Part shown: positions 35,437-43,957 of the stretch, one piece after another
How the letters are laid out: every line of letters starts with the position of its first letter
How positions within the stretch are numbered: position 1 is the stretch's first letter
NCBI RefSeq assembly: GCF_015500075.1
Contig: NZ_CP045496.1
Coordinates: forward strand, 5,218,001 to 5,282,000
Reading direction: 5' to 3'
Source: Mesorhizobium sp. INR15
GTDB taxonomy: Bacteria; Pseudomonadota; Alphaproteobacteria; Rhizobiales; Rhizobiaceae
DNA length: 64,000 bases
Notes under the pieces: generated by a model
The model's input: only the letters and a program-made list of their open reading frames with translations
Database searches by the model: none
What the model was told of the DNA's origin: nothing
Made by a program: the position numbers and the translations under genes

Positions 35437-35991
35437 TCAGACGGCCTCTATAAAGCGGATGACGGTTTCGCCATAGCCGCGCTCATCGAGCACCGAAAAG
35501 CCGGGACCTGGCTCGAAGGGCGCCGTGGCTGCCTCCTCGACCACGCAGAGCGCGCCGGGACGAAGCCAGCCGCCAGCTTTCGCCGACTGCAGAGCGAGTT
35601 CGCCGAGGCCCTTGCCATAAGGGGGATCGGCGAAGACGAGGCCGAACGGCGCAAGCGTGCCGGCCTCGCCCAATGCGGTGGCGTCACGGCGGAATATCTT
35701 GGTGCGTCCGGTCAGGCCGAAGGCTTCGACATTGTCGCGGACAAGGCCACGGCCTTCCGCCGATTCTTCGATGAAGACGCCATAGGACGCGCCCCGCGAC
35801 AGGGCTTCGAGGCCGAGAGCGCCGGTGCCCGCGAACAGGTCGAGCACGCGCGCGCCGTCCAGCTTCCCGGCGAAGCGATGCGCCAACACGTTAAAGACGG
35901 CCTCTCGGGTTCGGTCGGTCGTCGGTCGGATGGCACTGGTACGGGGCGTCGCCAGCGGACGCCCGCGAAACTCACCGCCGACGATCCGCAT
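35437..35991 (-). CDS. rsmD: 16S rRNA (guanine(966)-N(2))-methyltransferase RsmD
   Basis: A 184-residue RsmD. It methylates N2 of G966 in 16S rRNA of the small subunit using SAM. The sequence opens with the family hallmark MRIVGGEFRGRPLATP, has the SAM-binding VLDLFAGTGALGLEALSRG near residue 49 and the catalytic ADPPYG near 122. Length is as expected. AGAGGAAACA precedes the ATG at 35991, which lies inside the end of rluB (20-base overlap), so the two RNA-modifying genes are translationally coupled. Confidence 0.95.
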   Translation of the reverse strand: MRIVGGEFRGRPLATPRTSAIRPTTDRTREAVFNVLAHRFAGKLDGARVLDLFAGTGALGLEALSRGASYGVFIEESAEGRGLVRDNVEAFGLTGRTKIFRRDATALGEAGTLAPFGLVFADPPYGKGLGELALQSAKAGGWLRPGALCVVEEAATAPFEPGPGFSVLDERGYGETVIRFIEAV

Positions 35992-38101
35992 TGTTTCCTC
36001 TTGGTCCCTTCGGGCCGCTGCGTGGCCGATCACCACCCTCCGGACGGTCTCCGCGCGGCTTGCCAAACGGCTTGGCGCCATCGGGCTTTCCCCGCGCTGG
36101 CTTGCCGGGTCCTGGCTTGAAAGACGCCTTGCGCGCCTTGTTCTCGGCTGTCTTGGCTGCTTCGGCTTCCGCCCTGCCCTTGCCGATCGGACGGGCGCCC
36201 GGCGCCATCCAGACATTGGCCTTGCGCTGGCCTGGCGGCTCGATCGGCTTCTGCTCGCGTTCGGATTTCTTGCCGCCAAAGCCGCCACGGGGCTTGTCGC
36301 CAAAACCGCCGCGTGGCTTGTCGCTGCGTTCGCCGAAAGACCGCTCCGGCCTCGGCCCACGCTCGCCAAAGCTCTTTTCCGGCCTGGCGCCTCTGTCGGG
36401 GCTTGTCGACAGTTTGCCCAGCGCTTCGTCGCGGCTGCCTTCACGGCGCTTGCGGTTCTTGATCAGCCCGCCCTCGCCGATCGGACGGCGCTCGCCGTCG
36501 CGGGTGAATTTCGGCCGCTCGGGCTCTTCTTCGCGGATCTCGGTGCGCCGCACCGGCTTGTTGGAAAACGGCTTGGTGATCTCGGCATCGAAATTGGCGC
36601 CAGATTCCTCGACGAGGCGCTCGCCGAGTTGATCACGCAGCACCCTGCCCTTGATCTCCAGCACATGGCCTTCGGCAAGATCGTCGAGCTGGAACGGACC
36701 ATAGGAGATGCGGATCAGCCGCGTCACATCGAGGCCAAGCGCACCCAGGATGTTCCTGACCTCGCGGTTCTTGCCTTCGCGCAGGCCGAGCGTCAGCCAG
36801 GCGTTGGAGCCCTGCTCGCGATCGAGCGTCGCCTCGATGGCGCCATAGAAAACACCGTCGACAGCAATGCCTTCACGCAGGCCGACCAGCGCGCTCTCCT
36901 CGACCTTGCCATGGACGCGCACGCGATAGCGCCGCAGCCAGCCGGTGGCTGGCAGTTCGAGCACGCGCGACAGGCCGCCATCATTGGTGAGCAGCAGCAG
37001 GCCTTCGGTGTTGATGTCGAGCCGCCCGATGGTCATCAGCCGTGGCAGATCGGTCGGCAGCACATCGAAAACGGTCTTGCGGCCCTCGGGATCACGGTTG
37101 GTGGTGACGACACCGGCAGGCTTGTGGAACAGGAACAGCCGTGTCCGCTCGATCGGCGGGATTTCCATGCCGTCGAGATGAATGATGTCGCCAGGCATGA
37201 CGTTGAAGGCCGGCGAGGACAGAGCCCGGCCATTGACCTTGACGCGGCCAGCCGCGATCAGCTCCTCGGCGTCGCGCCGCGAAGCGAGACCGGCACGGGC
37301 CAGCCGCTTGGCAATGCGCTCGCCGGCTTCTTCAGCAGCCTCGGGGGGACGTGGGCGCGGCTTGAAGCCACCGCCCGATGCCTGCGGACGATCGCCACCG
37401 AAATCACGCTTGGGGCGATCCGCGAAATCCCGCTTTGGATGATCGCCGCCGTCGCGTGGTGCACGATCGGCAAAATCACGCTTGGGGCGATCGAAGCGCT
37501 TTTGGCTATCAGCGGCACCTGGACGGTCCGTGCGTGGCTTGAAATCACGCTTCGGCCGCTCGCCATCAGCCGCCATCGGCCGGTCGCCACGCGGCGCATA
37601 AGGCTTGCGCGGCCCTTCGCGCTTTTCGTATGGCTTGCGTTCACCTTCGGCCGCCATCGGACGATCGCCGCGCGGTGCGTAAGGCTTGCGCGGCCCTTCG
37701 CGCTTCTCGTACGGCTTGCGCTCGCCTTCGGCCGCCATTGGACGATCGCCGCGCGGTGCGTAAGGCTTGCGTGGCCCTTCGCGCTTCTCGTAAGGCTTGC
37801 GTTCACCTTCGGCCGCCACTGGGCGGTCGCCACGCGGCGCATAGGGTTTGCGTGGACCATCGCGCTTTTCAAATGGCTTGCCGTCGGAGCGGGGCCCCTT
37901 GCCAGATGGCCTTGCACCAGCCTTGAAGTCGCGCTTCGGCCGTTCGCCGTCGGCTGCGATTGGCCGATCGCCACGCGGCGCGTAAGGTTTTTTCGCGCCG
38001 AAAGATGGCTTGCCGCCTTTGCCTGCTGCACCGTCGCGGCCACGCGGCCCCGCCGATTTCGGGCCGCTTTTGCGCGGAGATTTCTTGTCGTTGTCGTCCA
38101 T
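35972..38101 (-). CDS. rluB: pseudouridine synthase RluB-like, with long repeat-rich N- and C-terminal extensions
   Basis: A 709-residue RsuA/RluB/E/F family enzyme. Only about residues 260-500 are catalytic: an S4 RNA-binding domain (RIAKRLARAGLASRRDAEELI) and the pseudouridine synthase core with Asp363 in GRLDINTEGL. Before it lies a highly basic region of about 250 residues with a 27-residue tandem repeat containing KPYAPRGDRP, and after it about 200 residues of Gly/Arg/Pro/Lys-rich sequence ending in RGNNADRRR. Typical RluB is about 290 residues. These tails are probably disordered RNA-binding arms. Start ATG 38101 has AAAGG upstream. The usual target is U2605 of 23S rRNA. Confidence 0.9.
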   Translation of the reverse strand: MDDNDKKSPRKSGPKSAGPRGRDGAAGKGGKPSFGAKKPYAPRGDRPIAADGERPKRDFKAGARPSGKGPRSDGKPFEKRDGPRKPYAPRGDRPVAAEGERKPYEKREGPRKPYAPRGDRPMAAEGERKPYEKREGPRKPYAPRGDRPMAAEGERKPYEKREGPRKPYAPRGDRPMAADGERPKRDFKPRTDRPGAADSQKRFDRPKRDFADRAPRDGGDHPKRDFADRPKRDFGGDRPQASGGGFKPRPRPPEAAEEAGERIAKRLARAGLASRRDAEELIAAGRVKVNGRALSSPAFNVMPGDIIHLDGMEIPPIERTRLFLFHKPAGVVTTNRDPEGRKTVFDVLPTDLPRLMTIGRLDINTEGLLLLTNDGGLSRVLELPATGWLRRYRVRVHGKVEESALVGLREGIAVDGVFYGAIEATLDREQGSNAWLTLGLREGKNREVRNILGALGLDVTRLIRISYGPFQLDDLAEGHVLEIKGRVLRDQLGERLVEESGANFDAEITKPFSNKPVRRTEIREEEPERPKFTRDGERRPIGEGGLIKNRKRREGSRDEALGKLSTSPDRGARPEKSFGERGPRPERSFGERSDKPRGGFGDKPRGGFGGKKSEREQKPIEPPGQRKANVWMAPGARPIGKGRAEAEAAKTAENKARKASFKPGPGKPARGKPDGAKPFGKPRGDRPEGGDRPRSGPKGPRGNNADRRR
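37559..37849 (-). repeat. 81-bp tandem repeat coding for a 27-residue unit in rluB
   Basis: Three full copies and part of a fourth of an 81-base unit coding KPYAPRGDRPxAAEGER followed by KPYEKREGPR; a related but diverged copy lies at about 37870-37990. The copies are nearly identical at the DNA level, so the array can expand or shrink in frame by slipped replication or recombination. Confidence 0.9.
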
Positions 38102-38180
38102 GTGGCCTTTGTCCGTTTGCGCTGCTACAGCGTGGCGCATCCTTTCGGACGCACGAAGAACGCAGTAGCACTTTGATTTT

Positions 38181-38226
38181 GCGCATGATCCGTTCCGAAA
38201 ACCTATGCCGGCTTTCGGGTCATGCG
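38181..38226. repeat. rhizobial-type intergenic palindrome, family A copy
   Basis: An imperfect hairpin element opening GCGCATGATCCGTTCCGAAAACC and closing GGCTTTCGGGTCATGCG, the pattern of a short palindrome dispersed in rhizobial genomes. Inner arms CCGAAAACC and GGCTTTCGG pair at 8 of 9 positions. It lies between rluB and tadA and includes an ATG (38222) that is in frame with tadA but is probably not its start. Confidence 0.7.
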
Positions 38227-38281
38227 GCTAGATAACAGGATCGCTGTCGAGTGGCGAGGAGATAATCGGGATGAAACCCGC

Positions 38282-38734
38282 GTGAAGCGTCCGGATTTCA
38301 TGGCGTTGGCACTCAAAGAGGCCGAAGCCGCTGCCCTGCGCGGCGAAGTGCCGGTCGGCGCTGTCATCGCCAGCGGTGGCACTGTTGTCGCCAGCGCCGG
38401 CAACCGCACGCGCGAACTTGCCGATCCGACAGCGCATGCCGAGATGCTGGTGATCCGCGAGGCTTGCCGCAATCTCTCCGTGGAGCGACTCACCGGACAT
38501 GATCTTTATGTAACGCTGGAGCCTTGCGCCATGTGCGCCGGCGCCATTTCCTTCGCCAGGCTGCGCAGGCTCTATTTCGGCGCCGCGGACGAAAAGGGAG
38601 GTGCGGTGGTCAACGGCGTGCGCTTCTTTGCCTCGCCCACCTGCCATCACGCACCCGATATCTATCCGGGTCTGGCTGAGACCGAAGCAGCCCTGCTGCT
38701 CAAGGATTTTTTTCGCGAGCGGCGCGAGCCCTGA
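38282..38734 (+). CDS. tadA: tRNA-specific adenosine deaminase
   Basis: A 150-residue TadA, which deaminates A34 to inosine in tRNA-Arg(ACG). The zinc site is AHAEM (His52, with the proton-shuttle Glu54) and PCAMC (Cys82 and Cys85). The start is uncertain: the frame is open from an ATG at 38222, but that codon lies in a dispersed repeat. The GTG at 38282 gives MKRPDFMALALKEAEAA, close to family length; ATG 38300 is a further choice. The C-terminal FFRERREP is typical. It is divergent from rluB. Confidence 0.93.
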   Translation: MKRPDFMALALKEAEAAALRGEVPVGAVIASGGTVVASAGNRTRELADPTAHAEMLVIREACRNLSVERLTGHDLYVTLEPCAMCAGAISFARLRRLYFGAADEKGGAVVNGVRFFASPTCHHAPDIYPGLAETEAALLLKDFFRERREP

Positions 38735-38770
38735 AGGCCCAGCGCCATTGGAAGTAACCGCCTGGGATTC

Positions 38771-39457
38771 CTACCAGGAAGGCAGCCAGTCGAAGAGCCC
38801 GCTGCCGGTCTTGCTCTTGGCGGCTGCTTCCTTCTTCAGGCGGCGTTCCTTCTTGTATTCGTCCTCGCCGAGTTCGCCCTGCGGCGCCGTGTCGGACGCG
38901 ACACGGTATTGCACAGGCGGTTCGCTCAGATACTTGCGGGTGTTCGGGTCACCCTGCTTGCTGTCGGCAAGACGGCGCTGGATTTCGGCGGCGCGGCCCT
39001 TGTCGGAGTCGGCTGGCGTCCATGCCGGTGGGTGGCTGGAACCCGACTGCGCCATGGCGTTCTTGATCGCCGTCGGATCGGTCTGCACGTCATCGACGAT
39101 CTGCGACTGATAGGCTGGATCATCCTGATGGGCGGTGGCATCGGCGCGCAGGCGGGCGCGGCGCTGCTCGGGCGATTCGGGCCAATCGGCATTGGCCGTT
39201 TCAATGCTGTCTTGCGGCGCTGGAAGGTTTTCCTTCTGACCAGGCGCCGGTTTGACCAGCGTTGGGCGCGGCTTGTAGTCGATCTGTTCCTTGTGCTTCG
39301 GTGAAATCGAGAAGGCACTGGAAAGATCGCCAGCCAGCTGGGCGCCAGCGGTCTTGTCGGTTCCGTAGGTCGGCGAACCCATGCAGCCAGACAAGGCGAG
39401 GCCCGATACGACAAGCGGCGCCAGCAGCGCCAGGCGCGCGGAATATCTCTCGGTCAT
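38771..39457 (-). CDS. conserved lipoprotein of unknown function
   Basis: A 228-residue predicted lipoprotein. The signal peptide (MTERYSARLALLAPLVV) ends in the lipobox LSGC at about residues 21-24. The mature protein is hydrophilic, rich in Pro, Gln and charged residues, with SPEQRRARLRADA near 115 and a Lys/Glu-rich helix (DEYKKERRLKKEAAAK) before the C-terminal GLFDWLPSW. I do not recognise a domain. The frame is open to 39589, but the ATG at 39457 is the only start that gives a signal peptide. It lies downstream of ileS on the same strand, separated by 247 bases with two hairpins. Confidence 0.75.
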   Translation of the reverse strand: MTERYSARLALLAPLVVSGLALSGCMGSPTYGTDKTAGAQLAGDLSSAFSISPKHKEQIDYKPRPTLVKPAPGQKENLPAPQDSIETANADWPESPEQRRARLRADATAHQDDPAYQSQIVDDVQTDPTAIKNAMAQSGSSHPPAWTPADSDKGRAAEIQRRLADSKQGDPNTRKYLSEPPVQYRVASDTAPQGELGEDEYKKERRLKKEAAAKSKTGSGLFDWLPSW

Positions 39458-39605
39458 GCCAAAAAGTCCCACTATAGACAGCCTCTCGATCGCCACCGGC
39501 CCGAAGTCCGGTCCCCATCGTCCATGCTCTTGCGACGGAAATCCGGCGACAATTTGTCGGCCGGAGTTTGGCGTGTTTACCTCAACCACTCGTTAAGGGC
39601 AACGC

Positions 39606-39629
39606 GCGGGCGGCTTATCGACCGCCCGC
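39606..39629. terminator. hairpin between ileS and the lipoprotein gene, possible terminator
   Basis: GCGGGCGG (39606-39613) and CCGCCCGC (39622-39629) form a perfect eight-pair stem with an eight-base loop. It is downstream of ileS but has no T run on the minus strand, so it may attenuate, pause or stabilise the transcript rather than terminate it. Confidence 0.4.
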
Positions 39630-39657
39630 CGTGGCATTTGTGCACCTTTTTGGCTCA

Positions 39658-39706
39658 CGCATGCAGTTGTTCCAAAAGCGCTAAACGCTTTTGGCCAACA
39701 TGCATC
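39658..39706. repeat. rhizobial-type intergenic palindrome, family B copy (3' of ileS)
   Basis: A long hairpin: outer GCATGCAGTTG and CAACATGCAT, inner CCAAAAGCG and CGCTTTTGG around a CTAAA loop (39671-39693). It abuts and overlaps the ileS stop codon. The same architecture occurs upstream of ileS at 42735. A dispersed mobile repeat (RIME/REP-like) is likely; it may also serve as the ileS transcript end. Confidence 0.72.
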
Positions 39707-42677
39707 AAAGCCGACCCAACGCCTGCAATTCGTGCAACACCAGGGCGTCGCGCGCCGAGACATCGGGAAATGCCGCGTCCTGGCCGACATCGGCGGTGTA
39801 ACGCCAGGAGCGCGCGCACTTGACCAAGCCGCGATCCCCGGCCTTTTCGACCACCACAGCGACACCCTTGACGTCATCGAGCGTGAAGGCGCCGGCCGGC
39901 GCCTGGCCATGAACAATGACCAGGTCGCTGGTGATCGCCATTTCGGCCATGTCGACATCCGATATAGCGGCTTCAAGTGCCGCGTCATTGAGGGTGACGA
40001 CCGGCACTGCCTCGAGCGACGAACCGATGACTTTCTGGGCGCGGGCGATTTCCAGCGCTCCGGTGACGACACGGCGCACCTGCCGCACCTTGCGCCATTT
40101 TTCCGCCAGCGCCTCGTTCTTCCAATCCGCCGGGATCGCAGGAAACTGGTCGAGATGGAGCGACACGGCATCGGGGTGACGCTCTAGCCAGGCCTCTTCC
40201 GTGGTGAAAGGCAGCATCGGCGCCAGCCATTTCACCAGGCAGTCGAAGAGATGGCGCACCACTTGCACCGACGCCTTGCGCTTCACGCTGGATGGCGCAT
40301 CGCAGTACAGCGCGTCCTTGCGGATGTCGAAGTAGAAGGCGGACAGCTCAACCACCATGAAGTCGAGCAGCGTGCGGGTGATGCGCTTGAACTCGAACGC
40401 GTCATAGCCGGAACGCACGACTTCATCGAGCTCCGAGAGCCTGTGCAGCATCAGCCGTTCCAACTCCGGCATCTGGTCCAGCGGCACCTCTTCGCCGTCG
40501 TCATGGGCGAGCGTGCCCAGCATCCAGCGGATGGTGTTGCGCAGCTTGCGATAGGCGTCGATGTTGGTCTGCAGCACGTTCTTGCCGAGCCGCTGATCCT
40601 CCCAGTAATCCGTCGTCACCACCCATAGCCGCAGGATATCGGCGCCGGACTGCTTGATGACGTCCTGCGGCACGACGGTGTTGCCGAGCGACTTCGACAT
40701 CTTGCGGCCGTCCTCATCCATGGTGAAGCCATGGGTGACGACCGTGTTGTAGGGCGCCCTGCCTCTGGTGCCGCAGCTTTCCAGCAGCGAGGAATGGAAC
40801 CAGCCGCGATGCTGGTCAGAGCCTTCGAGATAGACGTCGGCCGGCCATTTCAGGTCCGGGCGGTCCTCCAGCGTGAAGACATGCGTCGAGCCCGAATCAA
40901 ACCAGACGTCGAGGATGTCCATCACCTGCTTCCACTTCGAAGCATCGTGATTGCCCAGGAAACGCTCCTTGGCGCCGGCGGCGAACCAGGCGTCGGCACC
41001 TTCCTTTTCGAACGCATCCATGATTCGCTGGTTGACCGCTTCGTCCTGGAGGACGTTGCCATCGGCATCGGCAAAGACGGCGATTGGCACGCCCCACGCG
41101 CGCTGGCGCGACAACACCCAGTCGGGACGCTCCTCGATCATGGCGCGGATGCGGTTCTGGCCGGCGGCGGGCACGAAACGGGTTTCGTCGATCGCCATCA
41201 GCGCACGGCTGCGCAGCGTCGTGCCGTCGCCAAGGTCCTTGTCCATATAGACGAACCACTGCGGCGTGTTGCGGAAGATGATCGGCTTCTTCGAGCGCCA
41301 GGAATGCGGGTAGCTGTGCTTCAACCGGCCGCGCGCGAACAGCGCGTTGCGCTTGATCAGTTCGTCGATGACCGCCTGGTTGGCGTTGCCCTTCTTGCCA
41401 TTGTCGTCAATGACGCGCGCGGCGCCGCCTTCGCGGGCCGGGCCAAAACCCGGCGCATCCTTGGTGAAGAAGCCGCCATCGTCGACGGTGAACGGGATCG
41501 CCGTATCAACGCCGCGCGCGCGCAGATCGGACGCCGCGTCCATCCAGGCATCGAAGTCCTCGCGGCCATGACCGGGTGCCGTGTGGACGAAACCAGTGCC
41601 GGCGTCGTCGGTAACATGGTCGCCGGCAAGCATCGGCACTGGAAACTCATAACCGCCGCCAAAGCCTTTGAGCGGATGCGAAAGTGTAAGGCTGCCAAGC
41701 TCTTCGGCGCTGACGCTGCGAAGATGATTCAAGGTGATTTTGGCTTTTGCCGCGGCTTCGTCCGCGAGCTTTTCGGCAAAGATCAGCTTTTCGCCGGCCT
41801 GCGGACCAAAGGCATTCTCCGCTGCCGTGACCTCGTAGAGACCATAGCCGATGCGAGCCGAATAATTGACAGCGCGATTGCCAGGGATGGTCCACGGTGT
41901 CGTCGTCCAGATGACGACATGGGCCTGTAGCAGATCGAGCGCGCCCTCCGTCAGTTTGGCCTCGCCATCATCGACCGTATGGGCCAGGCTGACGACAGGA
42001 AACTTCACCCAGATCGTATCACTCTCATAGTCGTGGTACTCGATCTCGGCCTCGGCCAGTGCCGTGCGCTCGACCACGCTCCACATCACCGGCTTCGAGC
42101 CCCGATAAAGCTGGTTGGACATGGCGAACTTCAGCAACTCGCCGGCGATGCGCGCCTCGGCATGGAAGGCCATCGTCGTATAGGGATTGGCGAAATCGCC
42201 GACCACGCCGAGCCGCTGGAACTCGCCACCTTGAACACTGATCCAGTGCGCGGCGAATTCACGGCATTCCTTGCGGAATTCGTTGACCGGCACCTCGTCC
42301 TTGTTCTTGCCCTTGGCGCGGTATTGTTCCTCGATCTTCCATTCGATCGGCAGGCCATGACAGTCCCAGCCCGGCACATAGTTCGCGTCGTAGCCGCGCA
42401 TCTGGAACGAGCGGATGATGACATCCTTGAGGATCTTGTTCAACGCATGGCCGATATGGATGTTGCCGTTGGCGTAGGGCGGGCCGTCATGCAGAACGTA
42501 TTTCTCGCGGCCGGCGGCACTTTCGCGCAGCTTGGCGTAGAGGTCCATGTCCTGCCAGCGCTTGACCAGCACCGGCTCCTTCTCCGGCAGGCCGGCGCGC
42601 ATCGGGAACTCCGTCTGCGGCAGGTAGAGCGTCTTGGAATAGTCGATCGGTGAATCTTTGGGTGTTTCGTCGGTCAT
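39705..42677 (-). CDS. ileS: isoleucyl-tRNA synthetase
   Basis: A 990-residue class I synthetase that charges tRNA-Ile and edits valine. The HIGH motif is NIHIGHALN (His74-His77), the KMSKS motif is at 659-663, and the connective polypeptide 1 editing domain lies between about 200 and 430. The C-terminal zinc knuckle of E. coli IleRS (KCxxCW plus two later cysteines) is degenerate here: it reads KCARSWRY and the second cysteine pair is missing. Start ATG at 42677. It is monocistronic, flanked on both sides by related palindromic repeats. Confidence 0.97.
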   Translation of the reverse strand: MTDETPKDSPIDYSKTLYLPQTEFPMRAGLPEKEPVLVKRWQDMDLYAKLRESAAGREKYVLHDGPPYANGNIHIGHALNKILKDVIIRSFQMRGYDANYVPGWDCHGLPIEWKIEEQYRAKGKNKDEVPVNEFRKECREFAAHWISVQGGEFQRLGVVGDFANPYTTMAFHAEARIAGELLKFAMSNQLYRGSKPVMWSVVERTALAEAEIEYHDYESDTIWVKFPVVSLAHTVDDGEAKLTEGALDLLQAHVVIWTTTPWTIPGNRAVNYSARIGYGLYEVTAAENAFGPQAGEKLIFAEKLADEAAAKAKITLNHLRSVSAEELGSLTLSHPLKGFGGGYEFPVPMLAGDHVTDDAGTGFVHTAPGHGREDFDAWMDAASDLRARGVDTAIPFTVDDGGFFTKDAPGFGPAREGGAARVIDDNGKKGNANQAVIDELIKRNALFARGRLKHSYPHSWRSKKPIIFRNTPQWFVYMDKDLGDGTTLRSRALMAIDETRFVPAAGQNRIRAMIEERPDWVLSRQRAWGVPIAVFADADGNVLQDEAVNQRIMDAFEKEGADAWFAAGAKERFLGNHDASKWKQVMDILDVWFDSGSTHVFTLEDRPDLKWPADVYLEGSDQHRGWFHSSLLESCGTRGRAPYNTVVTHGFTMDEDGRKMSKSLGNTVVPQDVIKQSGADILRLWVVTTDYWEDQRLGKNVLQTNIDAYRKLRNTIRWMLGTLAHDDGEEVPLDQMPELERLMLHRLSELDEVVRSGYDAFEFKRITRTLLDFMVVELSAFYFDIRKDALYCDAPSSVKRKASVQVVRHLFDCLVKWLAPMLPFTTEEAWLERHPDAVSLHLDQFPAIPADWKNEALAEKWRKVRQVRRVVTGALEIARAQKVIGSSLEAVPVVTLNDAALEAAISDVDMAEMAITSDLVIVHGQAPAGAFTLDDVKGVAVVVEKAGDRGLVKCARSWRYTADVGQDAAFPDVSARDALVLHELQALGRL

Positions 42678-42734
42678 TGGTCTGCCATGTGCGTGCGCGG
42701 CCTATTTGGCCTGCGGCGTTGAGTCTTGCTTTGA

Positions 42735-42779
42735 TGCATGTCGTATTCCCAAAACCGAAGCCACTTTTGGGCACATGCA
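42735..42779. repeat. rhizobial-type intergenic palindrome, family B copy (5' of ileS)
   Basis: Outer arms TGCATGT and ACATGCA, inner arms CCCAAAA and TTTTGGG, around a central CCGAAGCCAC. It begins 58 bases upstream of the ileS start, within its probable promoter or leader region, and matches the layout of the copy at 39658. Confidence 0.75.
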
Positions 42780-42956
42780 TTGATGATCTGGAAAAGCGCG
42801 TGAGGCCGCGCGCAAGATTCCCGGCGGTTCCGACAGCCTTCAGGCCGCCAGGAACACCGGGCTGGTAATTCGTATCGCAATCGCAAAAGTGCGGGTCAAA
42901 TGCGTCATAGCCCGGCTTTTAGCCGATGCAACGACAGGAATAAAGCGTGGAATCGC

Positions 42957-43772
42957 CTACATCGTGAAGTCGAAGCGATAGGTGGTCGACACGCCGATCA
43001 TGAACTGGTTGCGGTCGCCGCGCTCCTTGACCAGGCTGGAATCGGCCGCCGGGCCTTCCAGGCGGGAGTACTCGCCAAACAGGCTGGCGGTCATGGGATC
43101 GCTGATCTTCCAGGTTACCGCGCCACCGAGGCCAATCGATTTCAGGCCGCCGCCTGGATCATACTGGCTGAGGCCGGAGGCCACGGCCTCCTGCGCGTTG
43201 ACGCCATAATACGCATCGAAGTAGCCCGCCGACGCGAATGACGCACGCGGGCCTCCCGAGATCCTGACCGTCGGGGTGACATCGTAGAAGGCGTCAACCG
43301 CGATGTCAGCGACAAAGCCGTTATGGGCACGGATACCGTGCCGCAACTCAGCACGCGCGCGTATCCAGTCCGTTGGATAGACCTCGAAGAAGCCACCCAC
43401 TTCTCCGCCCCAACGCACCGGATCCAGGCCCTTCAGCTCGTCGGCATTGCCGTCGTCGCGTGAGAAGAGGAATTTGCCGGTCAGACCGGCACGGACGCCG
43501 CCATCATCGACCAGCGCCAACGAGATGTTGTCGTTGCGCGAGACGAAGCGGGCCGCTGGGCCGGCCTTGCCCAGGGAAATGATCGGCGAGGCGCTGAGCA
43601 GGTATTTCTTACCCCCCTCGAAGTTCGGCGCGACCATGCCGGTGGCGCCGACCGTTAGATACCAGTCGCCGGAAAGCCAGCCCAAGGTCCCGCCCTCGCC
43701 AGCTTCGGCCGTGCCGGACGCGCCCAACATGACAGTGGCCAAAACCACGGAAATTTTCCCGACCAAACTCAT
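42957..43772 (-). CDS. MipA/OmpV family outer membrane protein
   Basis: A 271-residue beta-barrel protein of the MipA/OmpV family (MltA-interacting in E. coli, an outer membrane antigen in Vibrio). A signal peptide (about residues 1-24, ending near GTAEA) precedes alternating strands such as WYLTVGATGMVAPNFEGGKKYLLSASPI, and the C-terminus ends with the outer membrane signature YRFDFTM. AGGAGTGGCC precedes ATG 43772. It probably scaffolds peptidoglycan enzymes or acts as a porin-like channel; neither can be decided. It is divergent from the HdeD-like gene. Confidence 0.9.
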   Translation of the reverse strand: MSLVGKISVVLATVMLGASGTAEAGEGGTLGWLSGDWYLTVGATGMVAPNFEGGKKYLLSASPIISLGKAGPAARFVSRNDNISLALVDDGGVRAGLTGKFLFSRDDGNADELKGLDPVRWGGEVGGFFEVYPTDWIRARAELRHGIRAHNGFVADIAVDAFYDVTPTVRISGGPRASFASAGYFDAYYGVNAQEAVASGLSQYDPGGGLKSIGLGGAVTWKISDPMTASLFGEYSRLEGPAADSSLVKERGDRNQFMIGVSTTYRFDFTM

Positions 43773-43957
43773 GGCCACTCCTAACACAACACAACTGCCC
43801 GCCAATGACAGCTTTGACGGCGGTTTGGTAAAATTTGATTTAAGCCCGAGACATTGCACGGCAATTGGGCGCGGCCGCGATGCGCTGGACGCAGGCCAAT
43901 GCCGGGGCTAACCTCCAGTCTGGCAGCATCCCGCAGCCCTCAATGGAGATCGCGACG

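Noticed and set aside
37559..37849. Repeat array considered as CRISPR
   Set aside because: Units are contiguous, 81 bases, in frame with rluB and without spacers; no cas genes.
35825..38176. 783-codon open frame on the + strand opposite rluB and rsmD
   Set aside because: It is antisense to rluB over its whole length, is explained by the Arg/Gly-rich codons of the real gene, and shows no domain.
38222..38281. Longer tadA start at ATG 38222
   Set aside because: The codon lies inside a dispersed palindromic repeat and would give an N-terminus of 20 extra residues unlike the family.
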